Below are positions 27,503-40,330 of a DNA stretch of 64,000 nucleotides, in pieces. The DNA is from Cenococcum geophilum 1.58. Taxonomy: Eukaryota > Ascomycota > Dothideomycetes > Gloniales > Gloniaceae. A program made the position numbers and the translations under genes. The stretch covers positions 371,359-435,358 of the forward strand of contig KV748229.1 in NCBI GenBank assembly GCA_001692895.1, written 5' to 3'. The stretch's first letter is position 1. Every line of letters starts with the position of its first letter. Below the pieces are notes generated by a model, which saw nothing but the letters and a program-made list of their open reading frames with translations, did no database searches and had not been told where the DNA came from.

Positions 27503-28176
27503 TTAATATCCTATTTGCACGCTAGGTGTTAATTAAAGGATAAACAAAAGTTATATTATACATTTAGTTATAACAGGGGAGATGATCTATTAAGCACTGC
27601 TATATTATTACTAAGTCATATCTAGGAGCTTTTTAAGGCCTATAGTATATCTAAATTCCATATCTTAATGTCTCCTATCCTTCCTACAATATTTTCTCGG
27701 TAAGTATCTCTTATTAAGTCTCACCCCAATTAAGGTTAAGTAGCATCTCCTTTAAATATTAAACTTTCTCTAGATTGTTATAAGCGTTATAGTAATTAAT
27801 AAGGTTTTGGAAAGCCTTATCTTCTTTATTATCCGTTATTAACCTATAGTCTTTAAAATAAGAGTAAATAATATCGCGTTATCTTTTAAATTCCTTCTTC
27901 TAGTCATTACTAATTTCACTCTATTTTAGCGTTAGAAGCCAGATTAGCTGCAATATATAAAGCTATAAAAACTTATATATAAAGACTGGCAATCGTTCTA
28001 TATATTATATATAGAACACATTACTAGGGACACGATTTCGTAGATATTAGAAACGCTAGGGGAGTGTTCTTAGAGCCAAGTATATAACTATCTTTAATTA
28101 ACCGTATGCCGTATCCTTAACCTTAACTTGGATAAATTAAAAAACTAAAAATATTAAAGAGCGAAGAGATTTATAC

Positions 28177-28452
28177 GAAAGTATATATAGGTCTAAAATT
28201 AGGGGCGTTAAATAACTTAGAAAACGAGAACGAAACGCTAATTGCCTGCAAAAAAATTTATTAGCGGGCCATTGCAGGCATAGAGGCGTTTGGATAGCTG
28301 AGCTGGCAAGTACTAGAGTGCTAGATCATACTAATATCCTCTTAACCCTAAGCTAAGTAATAGGCTTAAAGTATAGGGCTACATACTAGGGCTTAGTTTT
28401 GGTCCTAGTTATACATAGAAGCTAGATATACGTCTTATATTAACAAATAGGA
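28177..28452 (+). repeat. dispersed direct repeat, copy 2, with tRNA-like stretch
   Basis: Same-orientation partner of 7117-7390. At 28,295-28,306 it reads tagctgagctgg, which fits the Pol III A-box pattern, and the next 35 bases (ending actaatatcctc) resemble the D-arm to anticodon-arm part of a tRNA. No clear B-box is seen and no CCA-side acceptor stem is formed, so it is not called a tRNA gene. A tRNA-derived SINE or a chance resemblance are both possible. Confidence 0.55.
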
Positions 28453-29407
28453 GGGAGTTAAGTCGTAAGGTATATGCCATTTCATCTATAACGCGTCTTA
28501 TAGCCTATATATTAATCGCCGGTTTATATCATTTATATAGTATATAAGATGGGTACTATAGGGTATATAGCAGCGAAACGAGGCATATTGTCTGCGTGCG
28601 CACCTTAGCTATAACCGTATATATCAACGTTGGGGATTAATATAAACGTTTTCTATCTGGCTCCTTATCTTCCTATTAACCCTTTAAAAGCCTAATCTCT
28701 TCAACAACGTCCGGTATAAATGAGCCTCCTTAAGTAAGAAGACTTAGAAGTGGGGGTGCTGCTAGAGTCGATATATAAACTACTTAGAAAACTAAAACAA
28801 CCTTTTTAAGCGATACCCCTCCACTTTTATGTCTTACAGGGCCTATAATATATAGGTCACCAGTCTGTATCTCTTATAGGATTATATTACTTAGTTAATA
28901 CCTAGAGTCAATTAGTTAATTTACTTACTTCTTCCCTAGACACTATATTTAATAAAGCTAAAACTTAAGTTAGTATAAGTGTTCTAACTATAATATAATA
29001 AAACTAATAATGGGCTTTCCTAACGGCTTATGCTATATACTAATTAAGGACTTTAGTAGCCACCTAGGGTATACTCTCAGCCGCTAGTAGCTTGTTTAAA
29101 CGCTCTAAAAGCTCCTTTTATTTATTTATAGAAACCTTAAACTAAGTAGAGCGTATTAGATATAATAAGCGAAGTCGTTCAGCTTCTTCCTATATAAGTA
29201 TTTGCCGATCTTTATTACCAAGAGTTAAGGCTATACTTATATCCCTACTTACCAGGAACCACTTCTATTGAGTTTTAAAATATTCGGCAACAGCCTATAT
29301 ATTACTAGCTTTAGATCTAGCGGTAAAACTCATTATACGTGGTGGCGTTAAAATAAGAAGTTAGTATTGCTGCGCGGAGTGCTATTTACTAAGGTGGGGC
29401 TATTAAC

Positions 29408-29484
29408 CGCGTTAACTCTATTAACCCTATTAACCCTATTAACTATATTAACTATATTAACCACGTTAACCTAATTAACCGCTA
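29408..29484 (+). repeat. ctattaac-type short tandem repeat
   Basis: About eight units of 9-10 bp (ctattaaccc, atattaacta, ccacgttaac). Small structural repeat. Confidence 0.65.
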
Positions 29485-30506
29485 GCGATATAAAACCGGC
29501 TAATACTACTAGTCTCCGCTTCCGCCTTCTCCTAATATAGCTAATAAAGTTATAGATATGACAATGGGTCGGCCTATATAATAATACTATATTAGTGCCT
29601 CTCTAGGTGCGCTAACCCTACGTTTACCTCTATTTACTAGTTCTCTTTATATTCCAATAGGCTTATCCTATAGGTAGCTCTACATCGCTTTCTTCGTCAT
29701 AAGCCTATAATAATTACCCTATTTTATTGTAAGATACTAGCCTCCTCGGCATTGCGTCCCTAAAGAGTTAAATTAATTACTTAAACTAGATAGACGGGAG
29801 ATTTTTAGAATAAGTTAATATAAGCCTCAATTAAGGTTCTATACTATAAAAGCCTTTCCTGCTAGGAACTAATCGGATTCTTCCCTATATTCCTTAGAGA
29901 ATTAACTTAATCCTAAATCTAAGTAGGTGCTTTAACATTACTTTGCTAATGGCTAACTATATTAAGCCTAGGTTCCGTTTACCATTGCGAAATTTAGGGC
30001 TTACTAGCAGAGTTATAAGGCCTATAGGCTGACTAGGCTAAAATGCAGTTACCTTCTTTCCTTTACTATAATGCACGCTCCTTTACCTATAGCCGCCGCG
30101 TATATTTATATAGTGTTTATTTATTACCTTGTAATTTTCCGTACTTTTACTAAATATAGATAGTGGGGTTTTTCTAGTCATGTAACTGGCTTTATCTAAG
30201 TAAAGAGGTAGTAGAAAATGCTTAGCATGTATATAAGCCAAATGTCGACCTAAAACTTTAGAAGTCACATTAGTCCTTAGTTAAGCGACTAATGTTTAAA
30301 GCTCTAACTAATTAACTAAATCTATCGCAGATTAGACAAAGCTAATAACAACTTCTTAATATATATATAAAGGCTCTAGAGCTACGTTTAATAAAGCAGA
30401 GTTCTCATTCTTAATCGTCCTATTTAATACTAAATTACACTCTTAAACATTGCTTAAAACGCAGTCAAAACTAGAACCAAGAAAGAAAACTAACGAAATA
30501 TATTAT

Positions 30507-31640
30507 CTAAAAATGTTCTACTTAGCTTAGCATAGCTTATAAACAGCGAGAAATATAGCGACTTAAAACTTATATGCTAGGGGCTAGAGTTTAAAGTTTA
30601 TAAAGCGATTATATACACCCAATCTCCTATACTTACAGCTGCCTATAATGGAGGTTTTTAGGTAAAAGCCAACCAAATATCTAGTGGAATTGACCCTAAC
30701 TAGGAACTCACTAACGGGTAGAAGGCGGCGACTAATATCATAAATATTAACAAGTTTAATTCCGGCACTATTAAGAGAATAATCCAATTTATATATAAGA
30801 GGGACTATAATAATAGCGAGGAGAAGCGAGGATCCAATATTATAAGTGTGGAAAAGCTCGGCCAAGGTAAAGGATATATTCGTACGCTAATCCAATTTAT
30901 CCGTACTTAAGCTTCGATCTATAGAATTAGAGGTAGCGTAACTCGACGACGCCGATACCTTATTGCCATCTAAACTAGATAGTAGCGGTAGTAATAATAA
31001 AGACACAACAATACGGCCAACAACGGCCTATATTATACTTCGCTATGTCTATATTAATGCAATTGCCGATTATTATAATATACTATAGCTAAAAGAGCTT
31101 GCGAATATAAAAATCCAACACATTCTAGGAACCGGCTGGTCTATAAATAGGTTCCCTAATATTATTAAGGATGTCTTTAGCCTAATAGGCGACTTAGTAT
31201 TGCATAATATAATCACCTTAATAGCGGCCGAGCACATTAAAGAGCTTATTAAACTTAAGGACTTTATAAAGCTGGACGTTATAAGCGATTTCGCTATTAG
31301 CATTATACAGATAACAATTACCACATCTAAGGATATAGAGGAAAATTTTATATAGAAACTTTAAGCTATCTAATCCTAGCTATAATAAACAGAATTACTA
31401 CTTTAATCCGCCAAGGCGAGGTACGCCGCGGCTAAGCGTAAAAGCGAAAACATTAATAACTATTTTAATACCCTCTGCATAACTAGAACCTGTTATAATA
31501 TTAATTATAAAGCCAAGTTTACATATTATATTAAGAAGAGCAGTTATCTATCCAACCCTAATTACCCTTATATACTTCGTTATAAAAGGTACGAGCGTTA
31601 TATATAAGTAAAGATATATAGCTTAGGAGATCGGCTTAGG
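30507..31640 (+). pseudogene. RIP-degraded BTB/POZ-domain gene
   Basis: The plus strand reads EKYSDLKLIC, stop, GLEFKVYKAIIYTQSPILTA, AYNGGF (about 30,550-30,660), the start of a BTB/POZ domain: S-D-L-x-L/I-x-C, F-x-V-H-K (here Y for H), and S-x-x-A-C-x-G-F. A conserved-looking VKRMIQF-like helix and YKRDY follow near 30,770-30,800. The frame then changes at about 30.87-30.90 kb, either a former intron or a frameshift, and continues VYINAIADYYNILQLKELAN (about 31,047-31,106), the usual V-Y-x-x-A-D-K-Y segment of fungal BTB proteins, then a helical C-terminal part to about 31.64 kb with few stops. BTB domains mediate protein-protein contacts, often as Cullin-3 adaptors. The stops and His-to-Tyr changes show it is inactive. 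It lies just beyond the 3' end of the captain relic, convergent with it. Confidence 0.75.
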
Positions 31641-31769
31641 TAGGAAGTCATTATATAATACTTCTCTTCCTTTCTCCGTTCGGGTTAATTTAAGAAATTC
31701 GAATGCATATCTTGTCTATAGTCGGTCCGTTAGATATTATATAGCAACTATATTATCCATCTCCTATTA

Positions 31770-31885
31770 GCCTCCCCTCCCCTTATCCCTTACCCCTTAT
31801 TTTTTACCCCTTACCCCACCCTTCATCTTATCCTTTACCTCACCCTCACCCTTACCTCACCTATTACCCCTTACCCCCCTAGACG
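31770..31885 (+). repeat. C-rich pyrimidine tract
   Basis: A run of ttacccc / cctcaccc / ccttacccc variants, almost purely pyrimidine on the plus strand, between the BTB and captain relics. The units are irregular (6-9 bp). It is not a telomere array: no constant CCCTAA phase. Confidence 0.6.
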
Positions 31886-31989
31886 AATTACAAAATCCTA
31901 GTCATTATATCTATTCTACTAAATACTAGAATAGGATTAGATAATAATAGACTAAAATAAAATAAAAAGTGGTAAAGAATAATAAGATA

Positions 31990-34463
31990 AGCGCGCAATA
32001 ACTAGGAAAAGGTCCTATATATACTAAGCGCATAGTTCTAAAAATGCATTTTATACTTAAGGGTCACTTTATAAACATTACATTCAATCTTACCCTACTA
32101 TAGGAGTTTAGAGAGATACGCTTGTCGGAAATGCTTTATAAAAGCAGTTGGAGTATAGAACCTATATATACGCTTACTAATTAGTAGCTTTTAGTTTCTA
32201 AGGTAGATAAAGCATATCTTTAATCTTTTCTCCTTAAATAAGGATAACTTTGTACTCTTTAGCGCTTTAGCCACTTTTAAAATCTTAGCATCTTTTTTAA
32301 TCTTAACTTAGCTAAGGGCGATACCTACCCTAGACTATCTCTAGCAATGACTCGGCCGATACGCTCTGCCTTCCTCAATATTACAATAATCTACGACTGC
32401 ATTAATGGCATTATTACGTCTACGTATCTTATCTTCTAGTAACGTACTAGGTAGCGTTATAATCACTTTAATAAGGCGTTTATATTCGGCCGATCTATTA
32501 TTATTAAATTCTAAGGTTGCTTTAATATCCTCGCTAAATATAACTCCGGAAAGTTGCCGCTTAATATTAATTATAGCTTATTTGTTATCCTAATTCTTCT
32601 TAATATTTTTTAATAGCGCATTTCTCTAACGTTGCCTTTTATTTGTAATTTCTCGGCTAAGCTTTTAGTATTCTATACTTCCTATAGTTTTGCGCTTAAG
32701 GCTAAGCTTTAGCTTATTTCGAACTTCGATTAAGAAATAAATATATAGGTTCTCGTTTACCGATAAGGATTGTTCTATTATTAGGTACTATAGCCGCTAT
32801 AGGTTAATTAATCAGCTTATTCAGCATACTGCTTTTATTAACTTTTCTTAAGGCTCTAAGCCTCAAACGATTACTTATATATCTACGTCAACACGCCACA
32901 AAAGGTAGTGCTTTAGAAACGTTCGAGCGTTAGCGTACTATATTATTAGGTTCCAAAGGGCGTCACTTACATTACCTAGGTAGTATAGGCGTTAGAAAGG
33001 TTTTAGTAGAACTAGCTCTATATAATAGAACTCACTATTTTTATTAAATGCCTTACCTGCGCCGTAACGGAGACTATATAGGCGCGTAACCTACTAAAAT
33101 CCTATAATTGCGCTAAGGTCCTTAATCCAGGGCAAAAGAGTTAAGTATAGCAAAGGCTAGTCGAGTAAAACCTTGTAGCCGTAGGGGGTTTTAATTAATC
33201 GCCGAAATATAGGGATATTATCTAGGTCTAAACGGAGTAGTAGCGGCAACTCGTTATGCCTAAGCTTAATATATAGCTTACTAAGCTACTTTACAGACGT
33301 TAGATTAGGGGCCGTAAAAGCTTTATCTATAAAAAGAAGGCCTAGAAGAAAGATATAAGGGCTAAAAATAAGCAAAGGGTTAAAAATAATCTCAGGAATT
33401 AGGAAAGTATTACTAGTTCTCCATAAGCATAAGGAGAGGAATAGGGTAGAAAGGGAATATACGCTTCTTTTATACTAAGATATTCCTTAGTGAATTTAAA
33501 TATAAACTTAGGCACGATCTTATAAGGCCCGCCTTTTAGGTCGCGAATAAGTATAATTATTATATGTCGGTAGTATAGGTTTAGAAGAGCTTTAGGTCGG
33601 CTTATAGTACAAAGACTTAGTTATATTAAGAAATGCACTTATATCCAATGTCGTCCAACTATATATTACTTCCTTATTGTAACTAAGTTAGTCTTAAGGA
33701 CTAGGGTAAGATCCTCCACGTCTATAACAGTCTTTTCTTACTTTTTCTCGCTTAGACTATATTTCTCCGCCAGTTTCCGAAGTACCTAAAAAAGATATCT
33801 TAGCTCTGCCTTACCTTACTAGGTTAAAGGATTAACTAGAAATATAATCACCTTATACATTTAGCAGTTTAGTTCACTAGCAATTTTCCCTTTAGTCGCT
33901 CTCTTATATATAAGGCGATAGTACTTCCAGTATAGGCCAAGCAAGCTAGAAACCTTCGTCCCGCACTATTTCCTACTACCTTTCCCTCGTTTCTAGTTTA
34001 GGGACTAGTTAAAGAAGCTATAAAGAAGCCAAAGCGAAAGGACTCAGTACGTTTTCTTAGGGTCTTTCCCTATATAGGTACAGTATCTAGAAATTATTAG
34101 CTCTCTACTAAGTTAGGCCTAAGAGGAAGCCGCTAAATAGGTTATTACTTACTAATGCTAGTATTCTTTAATGCGGTTAAGGAGAGCTATAGTAGCATTG
34201 GCGTAGTCCTGCGTTATAAAATTAGATTCCTTAAACTCTTCTAACTATTTAAGGTAATATTCTAGTAGATAGTCTTAATCCTTATAAAGCTATACTTAAG
34301 CGGACGCTTCGCAAGCATTTTTAGATTTAGCAGTACTATTAGTATCACTGTTAAGGACGGTTAGTTCTATCCGGTAGCTATTACCGTCGCTATCTATATC
34401 TATATACTTATTATCAGTAACGCTAGATAATAAGCTATAATTTAATAATTAAGCGCGCCGCAT
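31990..34463 (-). pseudogene. RIP-degraded DUF3435 tyrosine recombinase (Starship captain family)
   Basis: From a surviving ATG (34,461-34,463) the minus strand can be read in essentially one frame for about 820 codons, the usual size of DUF3435 proteins. Recognisable in order: VIDVEDLTLVLKTNLVT (about 33.70 kb); the box I arginine in SRPKALLNLYYRHI (Arg codon 33,597-33,599); LIRDLKGGPYKIVPKFIFKF; FTKEYL; box II YSLRYGAGKAFN (Arg codon 33,067-33,069); the tyrosine box RTFLKHYL (Tyr codon 32,905-32,907); SLSVNENLYI; LSREITNKRQR; LSGVIFSEDIKATL; NAINAV-DYCNIEEG-AYRPSH; and a C-terminal zinc-finger-like tail (FIKHFRQAYL, GKIECNVY) where several Cys/His are lost. Members act as DNA strand-transfer enzymes that move Starship elements and are normally the first gene at the 5' end. 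Many Gln/Trp to stop changes make it inactive, although both arginines and the tyrosine survive. Confidence 0.9.
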
Positions 34464-34683
34464 TTTAGGGAGCTAGAAGAAAACTTAGGGTAGTAATAGC
34501 GGAAAGGATATAAAGAGTAATATAGGGTTAAGGAGATAGGAGGGTAAAGAATAAGAGAAATGGGGCCTAGGTTAAACGGATTAGAGGTAAAAGCTATAGA
34601 GTATATATAGGTTCAGCGCCAGGCGCGTAAAAGGGTTATACTTCTAAATAAACTAGTCTACCTGTAAAAAACGGGGCACAGGC

Positions 34684-34792
34684 TAGGTAAGCGAGAGGCT
34701 TAACGTTAGACCGGTAAGCAAGAGGCTTAGGGCGGCAGGGAGTTTTAGTAACATAACCTCTAAAAACGGCGACAGAACCCTCTAAAAACGGC
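34684..34792. repeat. short direct repeats upstream of the captain relic
   Basis: Two pairs of direct repeats sit 220-330 bp before the captain start: ggtaagcRagaggctta (in 34,684-34,702 and 34,711-34,729) and aaccctctaaaaacggc (34,755-34,770, one base shorter, and 34,776-34,792). Starship 5' ends usually lie a short distance upstream of the captain and can contain short repeats, so this could be part of the element terminus. No target-site duplication could be paired. Confidence 0.45.
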
Positions 34793-37700
34793 AGTTAGAT
34801 CTCCATTTTCTTTTTTAATGGAGTAAAGAAGGGTGGTTAAAATTAAATAAATAAGTATAGGCTTAGCCGAAATGGTATTTCTAAAATATTCCTAAAACAT
34901 TTTAGACACTATTTTAGTTAGTTTTATTTTATACCTATTAGCTAAGCTAGTCTAAATCCCTTTATCTTACCGCTCGCATCCGCAGCCTAATTATCCTTAT
35001 ATCTTCTCCACTTTATCTATTCTATCATCGCTTATCCTATCTATTTTCCTATAAAATTAAGTAAATAGAGTCTACTACCCGCTTCCTCGTTATTTCTATT
35101 ATTATATTAATAAATAAGACTACAAAATTAGTAAGTTAATAAAACCGGCCAATACGGACAGTTAGAATAATAGTAATCTCCTCTATAGACGTCTATAACT
35201 AGGGGGTTTTAGTATTAGCGCCTTAATAAAGTATTAAGGCTTTTAGGTTTTAAGGTAGCTAAAGTTAGGGATTAGTACTATTACTATATAGTAGATGTTA
35301 GCTTATAAGGCTATAAATATTTATTTACCTAATTACTTTACATTTTACGCCCCGCTCTATTACCTTACCTTTATTACCTTCTTATATAACTCTATCTATA
35401 TACGTTTCTACTAGGCTAGCTAAATACTATACCTCTAGCACCTATTCCGCTATTTATTACTCTTATATATATTAGAAGGGTATAGACCCTATTTACTTAG
35501 CCTTATTTTATCTAACTATTATATCTAAGTAGGAAGTTACTTAAATTATATAAATTAGGGTATTTAGACATAATATCCTAGTAAATGTTTTAATGTATAA
35601 GTACTTTCTAGTAATACTAGTGCATAAGTAATTAAAATATAACTTTAAAGAATTTATATTAGCCCAATTTGCGCATCTTATAGGGGGGGAGGCCGTATTA
35701 AAAAAAACTAGATCTAGAAGTTACCAGAACTATAGAAACTTAGTTTTTAGTGCTAAAGAGGTTACAGAAGTTTAAGAGTCCTAATTTTAACGTGGTGCTC
35801 TTCTACGCGGTAGAACTAATAGATTTAGCTTTTTAGGGTTTTCGGCTCGCTTGATAATTTTGCCTAGGGTGGGATAATAATAGGGAAAGTAGGCTAATCC
35901 GAGCCTCTTACTTATAAATGTATTTTCTAAAAACTTATTATTTAAAGCTATAGTCTTTTTAAGGCTTGCTTTACTAATAGTGACCTATTTACTTATATGC
36001 ATTCTATTGGGATAAGGGGCTAGTAATTCGTTATTAATTCTAGGTAGCATCTAGTTATACTCCCTAAGTTAATAACTAAACGGAGAGAATAAGTTAGTAC
36101 TAGAGCGAAATATCTCCTTAACCTTCTACCTAGGGATAGATATAAGCAATAATACTATGCCTAGACTACTACCGTAAAGGCCGAAATAGTGCTTATAGCT
36201 AGCTAATAGTCAATAGGGTAGCGTCTATGCCGTATATATAGGACATAATTTAATAAAGACGTGGAAGCTAGGTTATATTAATAGAATATAGATTAAATTA
36301 GATAATACAAGTTTATATAGGTTTAGTTAAGGAAGGCTAAAGGTAAGTATATATATCTAATAAGTTTTTTAGCTTTCTTTTACTATTTTATTAGTTTTCC
36401 TTCCAACTCCTTTTAAATTTATTTAGATTTACTAAAATATATATACTATATCTAGCGTCTACAATTAATTTTCTATAGAATATCTTAACTAGATTAGCAA
36501 AATTAGTTAGGATTTTTCTATTTAAATTCATTCTGCAGCTATGCCAGTAAATAAAACCTATTAACTATAAAACTAGGTTATTCTTAAGGTAAATTAGCTA
36601 ATAATTTATTTAGGTTCCTAGGAGGTAATGCCCAGCTTATTCTAAAAGGGGTAAAGAAGTTTAGGTAATTTTAGGAAAGAACTATCCCTAGTGCGGTACT
36701 CTAGTAAACTAGTTAAAGTATTTAGTAAGAAACTTTTTCTAGTAATTTCTATATAGGGCTAATATATAGAGTACCCTAAAGATAGTAGAGGGCTAGGTTT
36801 ATAGGTAATAGAGGAGGTGGGGGTTATTATAAGTACTAAGTTCCCTAATTTCCGAAGATACTTATAGTAGTAAGAGTAATATTATATATGTTTCTAATAT
36901 ATATATTTTACTTCTTTTTAGCTTTATTAGCTATATATATATTAACTTATAGGGGGAGCTATCCTATAGTTAGCATTTATAGCTATTTGGCTTACTATAT
37001 ATTACTAAATATATAATTACACCTAGGTTTACTATAAGTGTACTTATCTCTAGTATACCGTAAAGGCTTAGTATATAAAATACTAGAAAATAGGAGTAAA
37101 ATGCCTAGTAAATATAGTCGTGATATAAGAATAAATACTTTAATATATTAATATATGGCTAATACTCTCTATAAATAGTATAGGATTAATAAAAACAGCA
37201 GTTTATCTTAACTACTTAAATAGTAGCCCAAGTAAGTTAAAATAACTATTTCTTTTAGGTAACTGCTATAGTAAAATAAAGGGTACTAGTAGGTATAACG
37301 GTATTAGCAAGCAAGGCCAAGTCCTAACCTAAATAATTATATCTAAAAAACTAGGTTAAGCTATCTATAAGGGCTATTCTAACTATAGTAACCTTGGAGG
37401 TTAATTAGGTAGGCGGAGTTTATATAAATAGCTAAAGGAGATAAGCTCGGATTAGATTAGATACTAGTTACTTATAATAAGTAAAGTAGTTACTACTCTA
37501 TTAGCTAAGGCCAAATCTTACTATATAGTCCAATATTTAGAGCTATAGCTATTACCTTTTAGGAAGGTAAGAATAGTACTAAGATATAAAGCTAGGACGT
37601 TATATTACTAATTAAATTAAATATTTAGCTTATAAACTTAAAGCGGTTATAGAACGGGATATATACCTTATAAGTGGCTAATAGCTAGTAGCTAGTGGCT

Positions 37701-38029
37701 AATATAATATATACCGCCGCAGCAAATTCTATTCACCGTTATTAACTGTAACGCATTTAATCTTTACGCCTTTACTATTACCGGACTACTTTTTATTACT
37801 TATTAAAAAAACTATCTCGGTTGCTTAACGAATCTCCTAAGAAAACTCCTCTATTTTGTATACGTCCTCCTTATAGTTAGGGACACTTAAAATCTTCTAC
37901 CATAATAGTCCTATAAGATAGCCACGCCTACTAAATTTAGTGTACCTCCTATTAAGGCTATAGATCTAGCTAGACTTCTAAAAGAAGAGGCCCGGCGGAC
38001 TTCTAAGATTGAATTCCTAACTAGTAACG

Positions 38030-40330
38030 TTTAGTAATTATACTAATAGTTATGCGAAATAGAATATAACAGATTCCCACTAAGCTAAGTTAACAAGCTT
38101 TAACGGAATATTACTTAGCCTAAATACTGGGAATGCGAAGCCTAATATTTAAAGGACGCGCTTAATAAGCATATTTGGTAAAATACTCTTCGTAAATATA
38201 ATATAGACGAGATACCTTCTACAGATAGCTAGTGGGGTGTCGTGGCGTTCTATATATATCTCTTAAAGTAATATAGGCTTTTTTTAAAGTAAGTAAGGGA
38301 ATGCTAATTATTAATTAAGACCTAGACCTACTAGCAGCTTAAGGCAAAGCTTCTTTAGGAAGCTTCGGCCCTTTAAGAGATATAGATAGTAAAGAAGTAC
38401 TTAGCGAAGAAAGTATAATAAGCATAGTAGTTAAAACTAACTATTAGATTAGTTCTAGCTAGTAAGGTATTAGCTAGGATAATAAGGCCTAAAGCTAGTA
38501 ACTTTATAGGGGCGAGGGTGGCGAAATATAGGGGCGGGGTCGGCGCTAAGGCACGCTAGGTTTAACCCTTTACGTTATTATATAATCCAGATTAACCATT
38601 CCTCTATTTTAGTACACCCCCTACTATAAGTTAGGGTCCTAGCACCCCTTTAGTATAAGTTTATAGGTCCTCTTATCCCTATTACCTACTAATACTCGCC
38701 CTATTAATTTATTTCCCGTCTTTATAACTATAGCACCCACTAAGACTATTAATCTCTCTAATATTTTCTTAATTTTTAAAAATTTTAAGGGTACACCTAA
38801 TATCCTTATATTGTCCAAGAATTTACGATATAAGTTTACTCCCTCTATTAATGCTCTTCCGGCGAACTAGAAAGAAGGCTAGTTTAAGGAGTAGGAGCTT
38901 ACCAGCCCCTTTTTTACCCTAACTTTTAGAGATTACTATTATCTAAATAAATACTTCCTTAGTTCTTCTGGCGAAACTAAGATATATAACCTTTAGCTTA
39001 TTAAGAACAATAAGACTAGTATTAGTAGGCGGTATATTAGGTTTAATATTAGCCTAGTTATAAGACGCCTAAGAGTAAAGATACTGTTAATAAATCCTGT
39101 TTATATAATTAATAGTAACGGCCGCGAAGTAGTCCTTATATAGGGATTATCTATGGAAATCTCTAACCTAGTCACTATTAATCTTTAAACGGCTAGTTTC
39201 CAGGCATGGCGTCCAATCCTATTATATAAGGAAGAAGGCAGTTGGCGAGAAAAAGCTATAAAATTTACTAAAGAGCTTCTAGACTCCCTACTAAAATAGC
39301 TCTCTAGTCTTAAGGCTAAGATAAATAAGAACCAAACCAGCAATCTTAGATTTGGAAAAGATAATGCTGTATATATATAAAAATGGGGATTAGAAAGGAA
39401 AGGAAGTTATATATTAGTTATAAGGGTATAGAAATTAAAGTCCGAAGTTATCTTTACCGCTAAGGAGCTATATTTAAGGAACTATAATAATAGTATAGTA
39501 AGAAAGGTGTAGAAAGAATTAAGAGCGGAATATAAGAATATAATTGAGCTTAGGGAGTATATAAGTAAATACTACTAAAACTACGTTGCCGTTAAGTGCT
39601 AATTAATTATCCTTCTTCTAGCCAAACTTAGTAAAGGTAATTAACTTAATACTACCGGAGAATTAGCAGCTACCGTAGATAATTATAAAGTAGATCTTAT
39701 ATAGCCTTAACTTAATAAAACTTAACGCTTATAATATTCCTAACTTTATGCTTTAGGTCTATAATAGAATAGTTACTATATATAATAAAGATTTTGCTTA
39801 TTAGGACCTAAAGCTAAAGAATATCCTTATTAGAGTTAATAATAACGGGCTTACTTCTAAGATTACTAACTTTAGAGAATTAAAATTTAAGGCTTTAGGA
39901 AATATAATGACTATTACTAGCTTAGTGTTATATATAGCCCCCAAACTCTATATAATAAACCTACCTTATTCTAAAGCCATTAATATATAGTCCTTTAGAC
40001 TTATTATACTGGAACTTCTAACTAACTAGGAGCCTAACTTAGAGATATAGGGCTCCTACGGCCTATTAAGTCCTAAACAGTATAATGACTAGGTTTATAA
40101 CGTGATCCCTATCTATATAGCAAGTGCGCTAGAGACGTTTAGGTCTATACTAAAGGGACTATTATATAAGGAACCTAAGTAGAGATAGTCTGCTAAGGAA
40201 TGCTAGAAATAGCTGCTAGGAATTATTTTAACAGGTATAAGTATATAGGAAGGCACTAACGATAGTAAGAAGCGGCCTGCGCTAGTATCTGAGGATAACG
40301 GCTATAGAAACGTATGGAGTTAACACCCTA
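38030..40330 (+). pseudogene. long RIP-degraded coding remnants, family unknown
   Basis: Plus-strand frames between stops give protein-like runs, for example RRYIRFNISLVIRRLRVKIL (about 39.03-39.09 kb), KELYLRNYNN, ELRAEYKNIIELREYISKYY (about 39.51-39.58 kb) and, earlier, LKDALNKHIW near 38.15 kb. The composition (Lys/Arg/Leu/Tyr with stops at Gln/Trp-compatible codons) suggests former transposon ORFs. I could not match a known domain; no reverse transcriptase, integrase or DDE signature was recognised. Confidence 0.35.

Noticed and set aside
31770..31885. C-rich tract as an internal telomere repeat
   Set aside because: The units vary between ttacccc, cctcaccc and others; there is no constant CCCTAA period.
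32405..32593. 62-codon plus-strand ORF
   Set aside because: It is antisense to the C-terminal part of the captain relic.
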